Assembly: GCA_023437715.1 (NCBI GenBank)
Contig: JAEZFK010000083.1
Coordinates: 91,453 to 155,452 of the forward strand
DNA: 64,000 nucleotides
Reading direction: 5' to 3'
From: Bacillota bacterium
GTDB lineage: Bacteria; Bacillota; Clostridia; Lachnospirales; Lachnospiraceae
The notes under the pieces are model-generated. The model saw only the letters and a program-made list of their open reading frames with translations. It was not told the origin of the DNA and did no database searches. The translations under genes were made by a program, and so were the position numbers. This document shows positions 52,170 through 61,031 of this stretch, in pieces. Within the stretch, counting starts at the first letter, position 1; the number at the start of each line of letters is the position of its first letter.

Positions 52170-52333
52170 GGGCAGGACTGACTGCTCCGGCTTCCGGTGT
52201 AAAAGGGCGGCGGACATGATTGACAGCGTTGTGCGGGTAGGGTATGATAGGTATCAGGCAGCAGCCATAGGCTTTATTTGATGCAGTTTTCATTTTACCT
52301 GCAGCGGACCAGATATAAAATCAGGAAAAAATC

Positions 52334-52366
52334 GTGGGTGTATTTTCATAATGAAGATACACCCAT
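52334..52366 (+). terminator. Terminator after the P-type ATPase
   Basis: TGGGTGTATTTT pairs with AGATACACCCA around CATAATGA, followed by a T-rich tract (TTCATTTCTTTTT). Confidence 0.65.
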
Positions 52367-52463
52367 TCATTTCTTTTTGCCGCAGTTAATCTATGGCAGG
52401 ATAAACTTTGAGGGAGAAGCCGCTGAAACGTATATTTGTGATAATAAATGGGAGGTTAAAGCA

Positions 52464-53156
52464 ATGGATAAAATAATTGTTTTAAATGTGAAAAACAACT
52501 TTGGCAAAGCCGGAGATACGCTTCATCCGGTTGTATTAAAAGACCATGAGAGCATGGTATTGATTGACTGCGGATATACCGGTTTTCTTGCCGCTATTGA
52601 GCAGGCAATGGAAGAAAATAATTTTTCCTGCAGCGATCTGACCCATGTTTTGATCACACATCAGGATCATGACCATATGGGTGCATTATCGGAACTGAAA
52701 CAGAAATATCCCTGGATAAAGGTGGTTGCGGGCAAGAAAGAGTCCCCGTATATTTCCGGCAGGCTAAAGTCCTTAAGGCTGGAACAGGCAGAGGCGATGC
52801 AGCAGGACCTGCCGGAAGAGCAGAAGCAGTTTGGACTGGACTTTTGCAATATTCTCAAAAACGTCCGGCCTGTTGACGTGGACATGGAGGTACAGGACGG
52901 AGATGTTTTTAGCTGGTGCGGAGGCTGTACCATCGTTGCAACGCCGGGCCATACGCCGGGGCATATTTCCGTCTATGTGAATCAAAAAAGGGTTATGATT
53001 ACAGGGGATGGGGCAGCGCTTGAAAATGGAACGTTAGTGGTTGCAAATCCTCAATATGCGTTGGATATAAAGAACGCAGAGGCGTCGTTGGAAAAAATCG
53101 TGAAATACGGTGCCAAAGAAATTATTTGCTATCATGGCGGAGTATTTATACCGTAG
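52464..53156 (+). CDS. Metallo-beta-lactamase-fold hydrolase
   Basis: 230 residues from ATG 52464, set by the RBS GGGAGG; an upstream in-frame extension from 52278 overlaps the terminator and is not used. Metal-binding residues: THQDHDHMGAL (HxDxDH form), ATPGHTPGHISVY, MITGDGAAL and a terminal YHGG. Resembles YtnP-like or general MBL hydrolases (lactonase/thioesterase type); substrate unknown. It is intact, unlike the MBL relative 1.2 kb downstream. Confidence 0.88.
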   Translation: MDKIIVLNVKNNFGKAGDTLHPVVLKDHESMVLIDCGYTGFLAAIEQAMEENNFSCSDLTHVLITHQDHDHMGALSELKQKYPWIKVVAGKKESPYISGRLKSLRLEQAEAMQQDLPEEQKQFGLDFCNILKNVRPVDVDMEVQDGDVFSWCGGCTIVATPGHTPGHISVYVNQKRVMITGDGAALENGTLVVANPQYALDIKNAEASLEKIVKYGAKEIICYHGGVFIP

Positions 53157-53200
53157 AACATGTTATGTGAAAATGAATTTTAGATGGAAGGAATGATTTA

Positions 53201-53755
53201 ATGGAATCATCTGGCTTAATGTTTGGAATTTATCCTCTCAGCGCTGCAGGAACACCCTTTGGCCTGGCTGTGGGACCGGAAGATGATTATAAAAAAATTC
53301 GGGCAGCCATTGAAGAGCTCCAAGGCTCATCAAGAAAACTGCTTTCAAGAAATTACCTGGTCTACACCAAGGTATGGGAAGAAAAAATGCTTTTAAATGC
53401 AGACCGTTATCTGGAATGGGGCTTACTGGAAGATCTGACAATCGGCTGCGGGGACTGGACGGACCAGCAGGAGCAGGAAATAGAATTCGAAGGATGGCTT
53501 AATTTTATCCGGAAAGTCATAACACGGTATGGCTCTCATCTTACGTCTCTTCAAATTACGAATGAGCCGAACTTATCATTTATGGAAGGCTCAAAGCCAT
53601 ATATTATGGACGCCCTGATCGAAGGAGTTATTGCAGCTAAGAAAGAGGCGCAGAAACATAATTTAAACTTAAAGATTGGATTCGGGTCTGTCCCCGAAGG
53701 CCCGGCGGCCGTTCCTGACTTTTATTTCAGATGCTTATACAGGAGCTGGGCGTAA
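53201..53755 (+). pseudogene. TIM-barrel glycosidase-like protein, truncated
   Basis: The first 170 residues look like the N-terminal two-thirds of a glycosidase-type TIM barrel: an early YPLSAAGTPFGLAVG strand, WTDQQEQEIEFEGWLNFIRK, and SLQITNEPNL, where the NEP is the usual acid/base position. The frame ends at 53755 right after AAVPDFY; shifting frame there gives FQMLIQELGVNRG and a stop. The C-terminal strands are missing, so it is probably frameshifted and deleted. The exact family is not recognised. Confidence 0.55.
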
Positions 53756-53864
53756 ATAGAGGATAACAAATAAATCCATTATATGTTGAAATAAACCCCA
53801 AAAGGTGATACGTTTGGTATGATCGGAGACCTGCATTTGAGAAATTGAGAAAGGGACAGGAAAT

Positions 53865-54338
53865 ATGAAGCTTCTTATAAAACAGAGAGTATTTTCATGG
53901 ACGGATTCTTATGATGTCTATGATGAGGATGGTGACAGAAAATATTTCGTGAAAGCAGAATTTATTGCTTTAGGTCATCGGCTGCATGTTTATGACAGCA
54001 GCGGAAATGAAGTCGGCATGATAAAACAGAGGCTTCTCACACTGCTTCCGGTGTTTGAAATTGAAGTGAACGGGGTGACAAGGGGAAGCATACAAAAGAA
54101 ATTTACTCTGCTCCGGCCCAAGTATGATGTGGATTTCAACGGCTGGAGAGCGGAGGGGAATTTCCTTGGCTGGGATTATGATGTTTATTCCGGGAGCAGT
54201 CCTGTTGTCCACATTACAAAGGAAATACTCCATTGGGGAGATACTTATGTGGTGGACATCGCAAATCCGGCGGATGAACTTATGGGCCTCATGCTGGTGA
54301 TTGCCATTGACGCGGCAAACTGTACTCAGAACAATTAG
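53865..54338 (+). CDS. LURP-one-related family protein
   Basis: 157 residues, almost all beta-strands. KQRVFSWTDSYDVYDEDGDR at the start, then EVGMIKQRLLTLLPVFEIEV, WDYDVYSG and DTYVVDIANPADELMGLMLV are the repeating pattern of LURP-one/Tubby-like barrels (YxjI in Bacillus). A small soluble protein of unknown role. RBS AGGGACAGG (weak). Confidence 0.85.
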   Translation: MKLLIKQRVFSWTDSYDVYDEDGDRKYFVKAEFIALGHRLHVYDSSGNEVGMIKQRLLTLLPVFEIEVNGVTRGSIQKKFTLLRPKYDVDFNGWRAEGNFLGWDYDVYSGSSPVVHITKEILHWGDTYVVDIANPADELMGLMLVIAIDAANCTQNN

Positions 54339-54358
54339 ATACCAGGAGGATTTACTAT

Positions 54359-54930
54359 ATGGAATTGAAACAATTAACAGACCGTGTTTTTTACACCGGG
54401 CATAATAAAGAGGCGGACAGGCCGGCTCTTGGATATATAAACGGACAAAAGTATTCCTTAATGATCGATTCCGGAAACTCTCAGAGGCATGTTGAGCAAT
54501 TCAACCGTTCCATAGCGGGTGCGGGATTAAGAAAGCCGGATTATATCGCAATTACCCGATTGAATTTGCCGACACCTGTATCCGGAGAGAATATCCGCAG
54601 CTTTCGGAAATAAGGGTAAAGACTTCAGATATTTCTTTCCACGGGGATATGAAAATTGATTTGGGCGGTATTTCTGCAGAGCTGCATCCTGTCGAATCTC
54701 CCCACAGCGAGGACTGCGTCTGTGTTTTTGTACCTCAGGAACGGATTTTGTTTATTGGGGATGCCGTTGGAGTGGATTATTATAATAATTGCTTTCTGGA
54801 TAAAGACAAATTGCGTTCCCTGATTGAGACAATTCAAAGGTTTGACTTTGACATATGTGTCATGGGACATTCTGAGCCTGTAAGGAAACAGGATATTCTT
54901 AATATCATGATGTCTCTGCTGGACCGTTAA
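54359..54930 (+). pseudogene. Metallo-beta-lactamase-fold protein, active site deleted and frameshifted
   Basis: Starts after the RBS AGGAGG as an MBL-fold protein (YTGHNKEADRPALGYINGQK, SLMIDSGNSQRHVEQF, KPDYIAIT) but jumps to RLNLPTP where HxHxDH should be: the metal-binding loop and about 80-100 residues are gone. The frame stops at 54613. In the next frame the protein resumes as PQLSEIRVKTSDISFHGD, then LFIGDAVGVDYYNN and VMGHSEPV to 54930. Catalysis is impossible. Confidence 0.8.
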
Positions 54931-54985
54931 ATATAATTGTGCAAGGCAGTAAATCAATTAATCTTTTGAAAAGGAAATTTTTCAT

Positions 54986-55510
54986 ATGAGACAGGACAGC
55001 CATTTGGATATCATCAGGGATCAGACGGAACGGGCTTTATGGGAAGTGCAGAATGTAATCGACTGCATTCCAGACGGCCTCTGGAACAGGCAATACTGTC
55101 AGATGCCTATGTGGAAGCATGTTTACCACATGCTGCATTCCCTGGATTTATGGTTTATTAATCCCCGTGATAAAAGCTTTAGGGAACCGCTGTTTCATGT
55201 TCCTGACTTAAATAATCTTGACATACCTAGCGAGAAAGAGCTTACAAGAGAGGAACTGGCCGGCTATTATGGCGGCATTAAAGCGAAGATCCTCAGATAT
55301 CTTCAAGACCTGCAGGAGGAGGAACTGCTCCGGAAGCCCTCAGGCTGCGAATATACGCGGTTTACGCTTATTCTTGCCCAGCACAGGCACTTACATAGCC
55401 ATATGGGAATGATTATGGGATTTATCATCGATGATACAGGGCTGTGGCCCAGGGTGATAGGATTGGAGCAGGGTATTCCTGCGGATGGGGCATACGATAA
55501 ATACTTTTAA
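54986..55510 (+). CDS. DinB-superfamily protein
   Basis: 174 residues, four-helix-bundle DinB/YfiT-like. The putative metal-ligand histidines are in KHVYHMLHSLDLW (~46-58) and LAQHRHLHSHMGM. Such proteins include thiol-dependent transferases, but the substrate here is unknown. RBS AAAGGAAA. Single gene, followed by a bidirectional terminator. Confidence 0.82.
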   Translation: MRQDSHLDIIRDQTERALWEVQNVIDCIPDGLWNRQYCQMPMWKHVYHMLHSLDLWFINPRDKSFREPLFHVPDLNNLDIPSEKELTREELAGYYGGIKAKILRYLQDLQEEELLRKPSGCEYTRFTLILAQHRHLHSHMGMIMGFIIDDTGLWPRVIGLEQGIPADGAYDKYF

Positions 55511-55554
55511 GCTTCAATGCTAAAGAACAAAACAGTTGCAAAAAACGTAATAAA

Positions 55555-55600
55555 TATAATACAAGAGGATGCACTCGAGATGCATCCTCTTATATTATAT
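55555..55600. terminator. Bidirectional terminator between dinB-like gene and sufU
   Basis: TATAATA-CA-AGAGGATGCA pairs with TGCATCCTCT-TATATTATA around CTCGAGA; T-rich on both sides. Confidence 0.8.
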
Positions 55601-55648
55601 ACCCCTTATTTAGACAGACTGCTGTTAAAAATTCACCCGGCAGTCTCT

Positions 55649-56098
55649 TTAAAACACTTCCGTATCAGTTTTCCCGCCCTCCAGGGCTTCCTCCAAGGTA
55701 TGCCAGGCCAGTACGGCGCATTTGACCCGGGCGGGCATATGGGAGATTCCCTGCAGGGCCACGGCGTCCTCCAGTGTTTCCAGCCGGTCTTCATCTGTGA
55801 TTTCTCCCTTAATCATGCCGTAAAAGGTACTGAGCAGGTCCTTTGCTTCCTCTACAGTCTTGCCCAGAATCAGATCAATCATCATGGAAGAGGAAGCCTG
55901 GGAAATGGCGCAGCCGTCTCCTGTAAAGCCGGCGTCCTCAATGATGCCATCCTTAATGCGCAGCTCCAGGGTGATGTCATCACCGCAGCTGGGATTCACG
56001 CCTTCCGTTACAGCGGTGGCGTCCTCTACCTTGTGACGGTTTTCCGTGGAACGGCTGTTTTCTACAATCACTTCATTATACAGAGCTTTAAGATCCAA
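55649..56098 (-). CDS. sufU: Iron-sulfur cluster assembly protein SufU
   Basis: 149 residues. The three conserved cysteines that bind zinc are in NPSCGDD, GDGCAIS and RVKCAVLAW, with the Asp of GDD as fourth ligand. It accepts sulfane sulfur from SufS. It overlaps sufS by 11 bp, completing sufCBDSU, the usual Firmicute order. Confidence 0.94.
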   Translation of the reverse strand: MDLKALYNEVIVENSRSTENRHKVEDATAVTEGVNPSCGDDITLELRIKDGIIEDAGFTGDGCAISQASSSMMIDLILGKTVEEAKDLLSTFYGMIKGEITDEDRLETLEDAVALQGISHMPARVKCAVLAWHTLEEALEGGKTDTEVF

Positions 56099-57308
56099 GA
56101 CCCATCCACCTCCTTACATTTTTCACACAGCTTAAAAAGGCATCCACATCTTCTTCTGTATTGTAAACCCCAAAGCTGGCGCGCGCGCACGCGTTAATTC
56201 CCAGAAAGTCCATCAGGGGCTGGGCACAATGATGCCCGGCTCTTACCGTAATGCCGTCAGCATCCAGTATGGTGGCCACATCGTGGGGATGGACGCCCTC
56301 TATATTGAAAGAGATAACGCCGTACCGCCTCAGGGGGCAGGAGTCTCCGTATATTGTCACATGAGGGAGTTCCTTAAGGCCTTCCAGTGCGCGGACCATA
56401 AGGCTCTGCTCGTGGGACTGGATTTCGTCCCAGCCTAAGGATTTCAGAAAGCCTATGGCTGCGGCCAGGCCTACCTCGCCCCCTACGTTCCGTGTGCCGG
56501 CCTCAAAGCGCCGGGGCCCTTTGGCGTAAGAAACGCTGTGTTCATGGACACTGGAAATCATGTCTCCGCCGCTTAAGAAAGGCGGCATTTTCTCCAGCAG
56601 TTCTTTCTTTCCGTACAGGACCCCTATGCCCATGGGAGCATAGAGCTTGTGGCCGGAGAAAGCGGCAAAGTCAACATCCAGCGCCTTTACATCTACAGGC
56701 AGGTGGGGAACACTCTGGGCGCAGTCCAGCACCACCACAGCGCCTGCGGCGTGAGCCCGGCGGACGATGGATTCCACCGGAGCCTGGGCTCCCAGAACGT
56801 TTGACACATGGGCAATGGCTGCCAGCCGGGTCCTGGAAGTGATCTTTTTATCTAACTCCTCCTCTGTCAGCCGTCCGTCAGGGCCGGGATATACATAGAC
56901 CAGTCTGGCGCCGGTGGCTTTAGCCACTCTCTGCCAGGGAACCAGGTTGCTGTGATGCTCTGCTACGGAAAGGACGATTTCATCCCCTTTCTTTAAAAAT
57001 TCCAGGCCGTAGCTGTAAGCCGTTAAGTTAAGGGCTTCGGTAGTATTCTGGGTGAAAATGATCTCGTCGGAAGAGGCGTTTAAAAATTTTGCAACAGCCT
57101 GACGGGAGTTTTCATGGGCATCCGTAGCCCGGACTCCCAGCTCGTAGACGCCTCTGTGAGGATTGGCGTTGTCATGGGAATAATATTGCTCCACTGCCCT
57201 TAAAACGGACAGGGGCTTTGAGGTGGTGGCTGCGTTGTCCAGATAGATCAGCCGCTTCCCATTTTCAGGTACGGAAAGAATGGGAAATTCATCCCGGATT
57301 GTTATCAT
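56088..57308 (-). CDS. sufS: Cysteine desulfurase SufS
   Basis: 406 residues from ATG 57308, preferred over the frame at 57338 because GGAGG lies upstream. PLP lysine in FAAFSGHKLYAPMGIGVLYG, PLP-binding SVAEHHSNLVPW, and the active Cys in RAGHHCAQPLMD. Group II desulfurase supplying sulfur to SufU and SufBCD. Confidence 0.95.
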   Translation of the reverse strand: MITIRDEFPILSVPENGKRLIYLDNAATTSKPLSVLRAVEQYYSHDNANPHRGVYELGVRATDAHENSRQAVAKFLNASSDEIIFTQNTTEALNLTAYSYGLEFLKKGDEIVLSVAEHHSNLVPWQRVAKATGARLVYVYPGPDGRLTEEELDKKITSRTRLAAIAHVSNVLGAQAPVESIVRRAHAAGAVVVLDCAQSVPHLPVDVKALDVDFAAFSGHKLYAPMGIGVLYGKKELLEKMPPFLSGGDMISSVHEHSVSYAKGPRRFEAGTRNVGGEVGLAAAIGFLKSLGWDEIQSHEQSLMVRALEGLKELPHVTIYGDSCPLRRYGVISFNIEGVHPHDVATILDADGITVRAGHHCAQPLMDFLGINACARASFGVYNTEEDVDAFLSCVKNVRRWMGLGS

Positions 57309-58377
57309 GGCTGTCCAGCCTCCTTTCGATGCGTTCAAGAACTTCCCTGCGCAGGGCTTCGTCCGGAAGCTTATCCAGTACCGGTGAGAAGCGTGCCTCC
57401 ACCATCAGGCGCTTGGCCTGAGCAGCGGTTAAGCCACGGGAGCAGAGATAGTAAAGCTGTTTCTCATCAATTCTCCCCAGAGTGGCGGCGTGCTGGCCTT
57501 CCACCTGTTCCTCTCCGCAGAGAATTAAGGGTGCGGTACGGTTGCGGACGCCGGGGCTTAAGAGAAGTACGGTTTCATTTTCATGGCCCACAGACCGGAC
57601 GGCTCCGCTGCGAAAATCAATGGTGCCCCGCAGAATCTTGCTGCTTCTGTCTGCCAGAACACCGGCGGTGTTCATCTCGCACATGGTCTCCCGGCCGGTG
57701 TGCTCTGCGATGTCATTGAAATCCAGGTATTGTTCCCCGTCGCCGAAGTAGGCGGTGCTTAAGTCATACTCACCGCCGGGGCTGTCAAGGCGGGCCAGAG
57801 AACCGCAGGCGGCCACACCTGCGCCCAATACGGCGCGAACCAGCTCCACCCGGGCGTTCTTTCCGATCCGGGCCCCCACAGCGTCCCAGGTCCTGCTTTT
57901 ATTTCCCAAAAGCTGTACCTGTATTAAGCGGACCGTAGCCCCGTCTTCCGCATCAATCTGGGTAAGATTTGCAAGAGCCCCGTTTTGGGCATCTCCCCGG
58001 TTTATCTGGACCAGAGTGAGGCTGCTGCCTGCTTTGGCCACGATGCCGCAGTGGGTCCGGATGAGGGGGCGGTCAGGCTCTAATGTCTGGGTCAGCATAA
58101 CCGGTTCTTTCACAGCTTCTTCCGCCAGTAAATAGCAGGTCTTATCAGCTCCGTTTTTTATAAAATGATCCACCCCATTTCCCATTCCGCTGGGGATGGA
58201 CGAAACTTTATCAGGCAGCTCCTTTATCAGGCGGACGCCTTGGGGAAGGGGTTCTCCGTAAGGCTCCCGTTTCCCTTCAGAAACAGCCGTCTCCGGCAGG
58301 GCGGCTCCTGCCTCTGCCCAGTTCACCCCTGTATGGTTCCAGGTAGGAACCGGCAGGCTGTTAATTCTTGTATTCAT
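57289..58377 (-). CDS. sufD: Fe-S cluster assembly scaffold SufD
   Basis: 362 residues. Right-handed beta-helix SufBD core; the C-terminus GRIDEKQLYYLCSRGLTAAQ then AKRLMVEARFSPVL is diagnostic. It forms the SufBC2D scaffold. RBS AAGGAGG before ATG 58377. Somewhat shorter than E. coli SufD. Confidence 0.93.
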   Translation of the reverse strand: MNTRINSLPVPTWNHTGVNWAEAGAALPETAVSEGKREPYGEPLPQGVRLIKELPDKVSSIPSGMGNGVDHFIKNGADKTCYLLAEEAVKEPVMLTQTLEPDRPLIRTHCGIVAKAGSSLTLVQINRGDAQNGALANLTQIDAEDGATVRLIQVQLLGNKSRTWDAVGARIGKNARVELVRAVLGAGVAACGSLARLDSPGGEYDLSTAYFGDGEQYLDFNDIAEHTGRETMCEMNTAGVLADRSSKILRGTIDFRSGAVRSVGHENETVLLLSPGVRNRTAPLILCGEEQVEGQHAATLGRIDEKQLYYLCSRGLTAAQAKRLMVEARFSPVLDKLPDEALRREVLERIERRLDSHDNNPG

Positions 58378-58393
58378 GTTATGGTTCCTCCTT

Positions 58394-59812
58394 TCAGCCG
58401 ATGCTGCCTTTCATTTCCAGATGAATCAAGTTGTTCATTTCCACGGCGTACTCCAGGGGCAGTTCCTTGGCAATGGGTTCAGCAAAGCCTCCCACAATCA
58501 GGGCCCGGGCGTCTTCCTCGGAAAGGCCCCGGCTCATTAAATAGAAGATGGCCGACTCGCTGATCCGGCCGATCCTGGCCTCGTGGCCCACATCCGCCTC
58601 ATCGCACTGGATATCCATTACCGGAATTGTATCTGACCGGGATACGCTGTCCAGCATCAGTGATTCACAGGATACGGCGGACTTGCTGCCCTTTGCCTGA
58701 GGGGCTACTGTAATAGAGCTGCGGAAAGTGGAACGGCCTCCGTCTCTGGAAATGGATTTGGTTGTGATGTGGGAGGTGGTATTAGGCGCAGAGTGAATTA
58801 CCTTGGCTCCTGTATCCAGGTCTTGCCCCGCCCCGGCAAAGGTGATCCCGGTAAATTCCATGCGGGAGTTTTCCCCTTTTAAAATGCTCATGGGGTATAA
58901 ATAGGAGGTATGGGAGCCGAAAGAGCCGGACACCCATTCCACGGTGCCTCCTTCCTCCACCAGGGCCCGTTTGGTGTTGAGATTGTACATGTTTTTGGAC
59001 CAGTTCTCAATGGTGGAATAGCGCATCCTGGCGTTTTTCCCCACATAAAGCTCCACGCATCCGGCATGAAGGTTGGCCACGTTGTACTTGGGGGCGGAAC
59101 AGCCTTCAATGAAGTGGAGATAGGCCCCCTCCCCCACAATGATGAGGGTGTGTTCAAACTGGCCGGCTCCCGGAGCATTGAGCCGGAAATAGGACTGGAG
59201 AGGGATTTCCACGGAAGCTCCCGGAGGAACATAGACGAAAGAGCCTCCGGACCAGACGGCTCCGTGGAGGGCAGTAAACTTATGATCCGACGGAGGAACC
59301 AGGTGCATGAAGTGCCTGCGCACCATTTCGGAATAAGGCCCTGTGAGGGCGCTTTCCATGTCCGTATATACCACGCCCTGGGCAGCCACCTCAGCCCGCA
59401 CATTGTGGTAGACCACCTCGGAATCGTACTGGGCGCCTACGCCGGCCAGGGATTTACGTTCCGCCTTTGGGATGCCCAGCCGTTCAAAGGTGTTTTTGAT
59501 ATCGTCAGGCACATCGGACCACCGGGTCTTCATGCCTGTTTTTGGGCGGACATAGGTGACGATGTGAGCCATGTCCAGCTCGTCTATGGGCGGGCCCCAG
59601 GAGGGCATAGGTGTCCTTTTGTAGATTTCCAAGGATTTGAGGCGGAAAATACGCATCCATTCCGGGTCATGCTTTTCCTCAGATATTTTCTCCACAATCT
59701 CCGGAGTCAGGCCGGAATCCACCTCAAAGGAGGGGTTCACTTTGTCATAGATGTCGTAAATGCTGCGGTCCACCTCATCTACCTGAGTTTTTTCCTGGTT
59801 AAAGTCTTTCAT
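58394..59812 (-). CDS. sufB: Fe-S cluster assembly scaffold SufB
   Basis: 472 residues from ATG 59812 (RBS GGAGGAGGAGG), which overlaps sufC. Highly conserved: VYHNVRAEVAAQGVVYTDME, WSGGSFVYVPPGASVEIPLQ, YNVANLHAGCVELYVGKNAR and EARIGRISESAIFYLMSRGL. The main scaffold on which clusters are built. Confidence 0.96.
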   Translation of the reverse strand: MKDFNQEKTQVDEVDRSIYDIYDKVNPSFEVDSGLTPEIVEKISEEKHDPEWMRIFRLKSLEIYKRTPMPSWGPPIDELDMAHIVTYVRPKTGMKTRWSDVPDDIKNTFERLGIPKAERKSLAGVGAQYDSEVVYHNVRAEVAAQGVVYTDMESALTGPYSEMVRRHFMHLVPPSDHKFTALHGAVWSGGSFVYVPPGASVEIPLQSYFRLNAPGAGQFEHTLIIVGEGAYLHFIEGCSAPKYNVANLHAGCVELYVGKNARMRYSTIENWSKNMYNLNTKRALVEEGGTVEWVSGSFGSHTSYLYPMSILKGENSRMEFTGITFAGAGQDLDTGAKVIHSAPNTTSHITTKSISRDGGRSTFRSSITVAPQAKGSKSAVSCESLMLDSVSRSDTIPVMDIQCDEADVGHEARIGRISESAIFYLMSRGLSEEDARALIVGGFAEPIAKELPLEYAVEMNNLIHLEMKGSIG

Positions 59813-60563
59813 GGGACAGCACCTCCTCCTCCAGCACACCGAAGCCGTCCCTTGTGATTCTGGAGATCAGCTCCTTTCCTCCGGTGCGGGCGATGCGGCC
59901 GTTTTCCAGCACGTGAACTGCATCTACGTCCAGGCCCTCTAAAATCCTGGCGTTGTGGGTGATGATTAAAAGAGCGTTGCGGCTGGTGCGGAACGCATGG
60001 ATGCCCTTGGTTACGGTCCGTACCGCATCTACGTCAAGGCCGGAATCCGTCTCATCCAGCATGGCCAGCTTGGGGTGAAGCATTAAAAGCTGCAGAATCT
60101 CCGCCTTTTTCTTTTCTCCGCCGGAAAAGCCCACATTTAAGTACCGCTCGGCGTAAGACGGATCCATATCCAGCGCGCTCATCTGTTCCTGCAGCTCCTT
60201 GCGGAACTTAAAGATCTTAGGCGGCTTGCCGTCCACTGCCCCCCGGGCGGTGCGCAGAAAGTTTTCCAGGGTGATGCCGGGGATTTCCTCCGGCGCCTGG
60301 AAAGACAGGAATAATCCTGCCCGGGCCCGGGCATCGGCTGCTTCCTCTGTAATATCCCGGCCCTCCAGCAGGATACGGCCCTTTAAGACCGTATACCTTG
60401 GATCGCCCATGACAGCGGAAACCAGGGTGGATTTTCCTGTTCCGTTGGGTCCCATCAGCACGTGAAGCTCGCCGGGCCGGATGGTAAGGTTTATGCCGTT
60501 GAGAATTACCTTATCCTCCACGGCGACGCTTAAATCTAAAATTTCAAGCAGCGGACTGCTCAT
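59799..60563 (-). CDS. sufC: Fe-S cluster assembly ATPase SufC
   Basis: 254 residues from ATG 60563, 7 bp after AAGGAGG; an in-frame TTG at 60572 lies too close to the RBS. Walker A MGPNGTGKST, signature GFSGGEKKKAEILQ, Walker B AMLDETDSGLDVDA. Soluble ABC ATPase of SufBC2D and first gene of the suf operon. Confidence 0.96.
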   Translation of the reverse strand: MSSPLLEILDLSVAVEDKVILNGINLTIRPGELHVLMGPNGTGKSTLVSAVMGDPRYTVLKGRILLEGRDITEEAADARARAGLFLSFQAPEEIPGITLENFLRTARGAVDGKPPKIFKFRKELQEQMSALDMDPSYAERYLNVGFSGGEKKKAEILQLLMLHPKLAMLDETDSGLDVDAVRTVTKGIHAFRTSRNALLIITHNARILEGLDVDAVHVLENGRIARTGGKELISRITRDGFGVLEEEVLSHERL

Positions 60564-60634
60564 ATATATCAACCTCCTTTTTGCCCTGTAAGGGCAGTCT
60601 TTTGGTTAGTGATAGCTAACCTTTCCTTATATAA

Positions 60635-60666
60635 TTCATACTATACCTTCTTAGTATGAATTGCAA
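60635..60666 (-). promoter_or_regulatory. suf promoter overlapped by a palindrome
   Basis: Minus strand: -35 TTGCAA (60661-60666), 17-bp spacer, -10 TAGTAT (60638-60643). TTCATACTA (60635-60643) and TAGTATGAA (60652-60660) are exact inverse repeats covering the -10 and spacer, a likely repressor site. A second repeat GGTTAG...CTAACC (60604-60621) lies in the leader. Confidence 0.65.
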
Positions 60667-61031
60667 CCCCTTATTTATCAGCGGTTCCTAAAAATTGTGT
60701 AAACTTTTAACCGTATTTTTGGATGATATATGCTTTTATGCCCACTATACGTCATTTATTCGCTGCGGGTGAAGACGTTGATATGGCATACCATCTTAAA
60801 GGCACGGAGGTTTTGCCTTTAAAGTATAAAAAATGCCGGGTTAGATAAAAGGGATTGAAAAATAATTAACGTAATTGTTAAATAAATACCTAATTAAACA
60901 GAAAACATTGTGCTAAGTAAACAAAAAATAATTGATGGATTATCTGGTTTGGATGATGTATTGTAGAGAAAATATCTTTACAATAAAAGCATGAATTTGA
61001 ATCCATAGAAAAAGGTTCAGGAGGTGGTGCA
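60667..61031. other. 365-bp intergenic stretch upstream of the allantoate gene
   Basis: AT-rich, no open frame with family features. It contains the perfect 9-bp hairpin TTAAAGGCA (60796-60804)/TGCCTTTAA (60814-60822) without a T-run, and should hold the promoter of the plus-strand purine-catabolism genes. I cannot assign a clear promoter or a known riboswitch. Confidence 0.4.

Noticed and set aside
52278..52463. 62-residue N-terminal extension of the MBL-fold protein
   Set aside because: It would include the ATPase terminator hairpin; the good RBS lies before the ATG at 52464.
58910..59857. 315-residue plus-strand open frame antisense to sufB
   Set aside because: Shadow of a strongly conserved, codon-biased gene; SufB on the minus strand explains the sequence.
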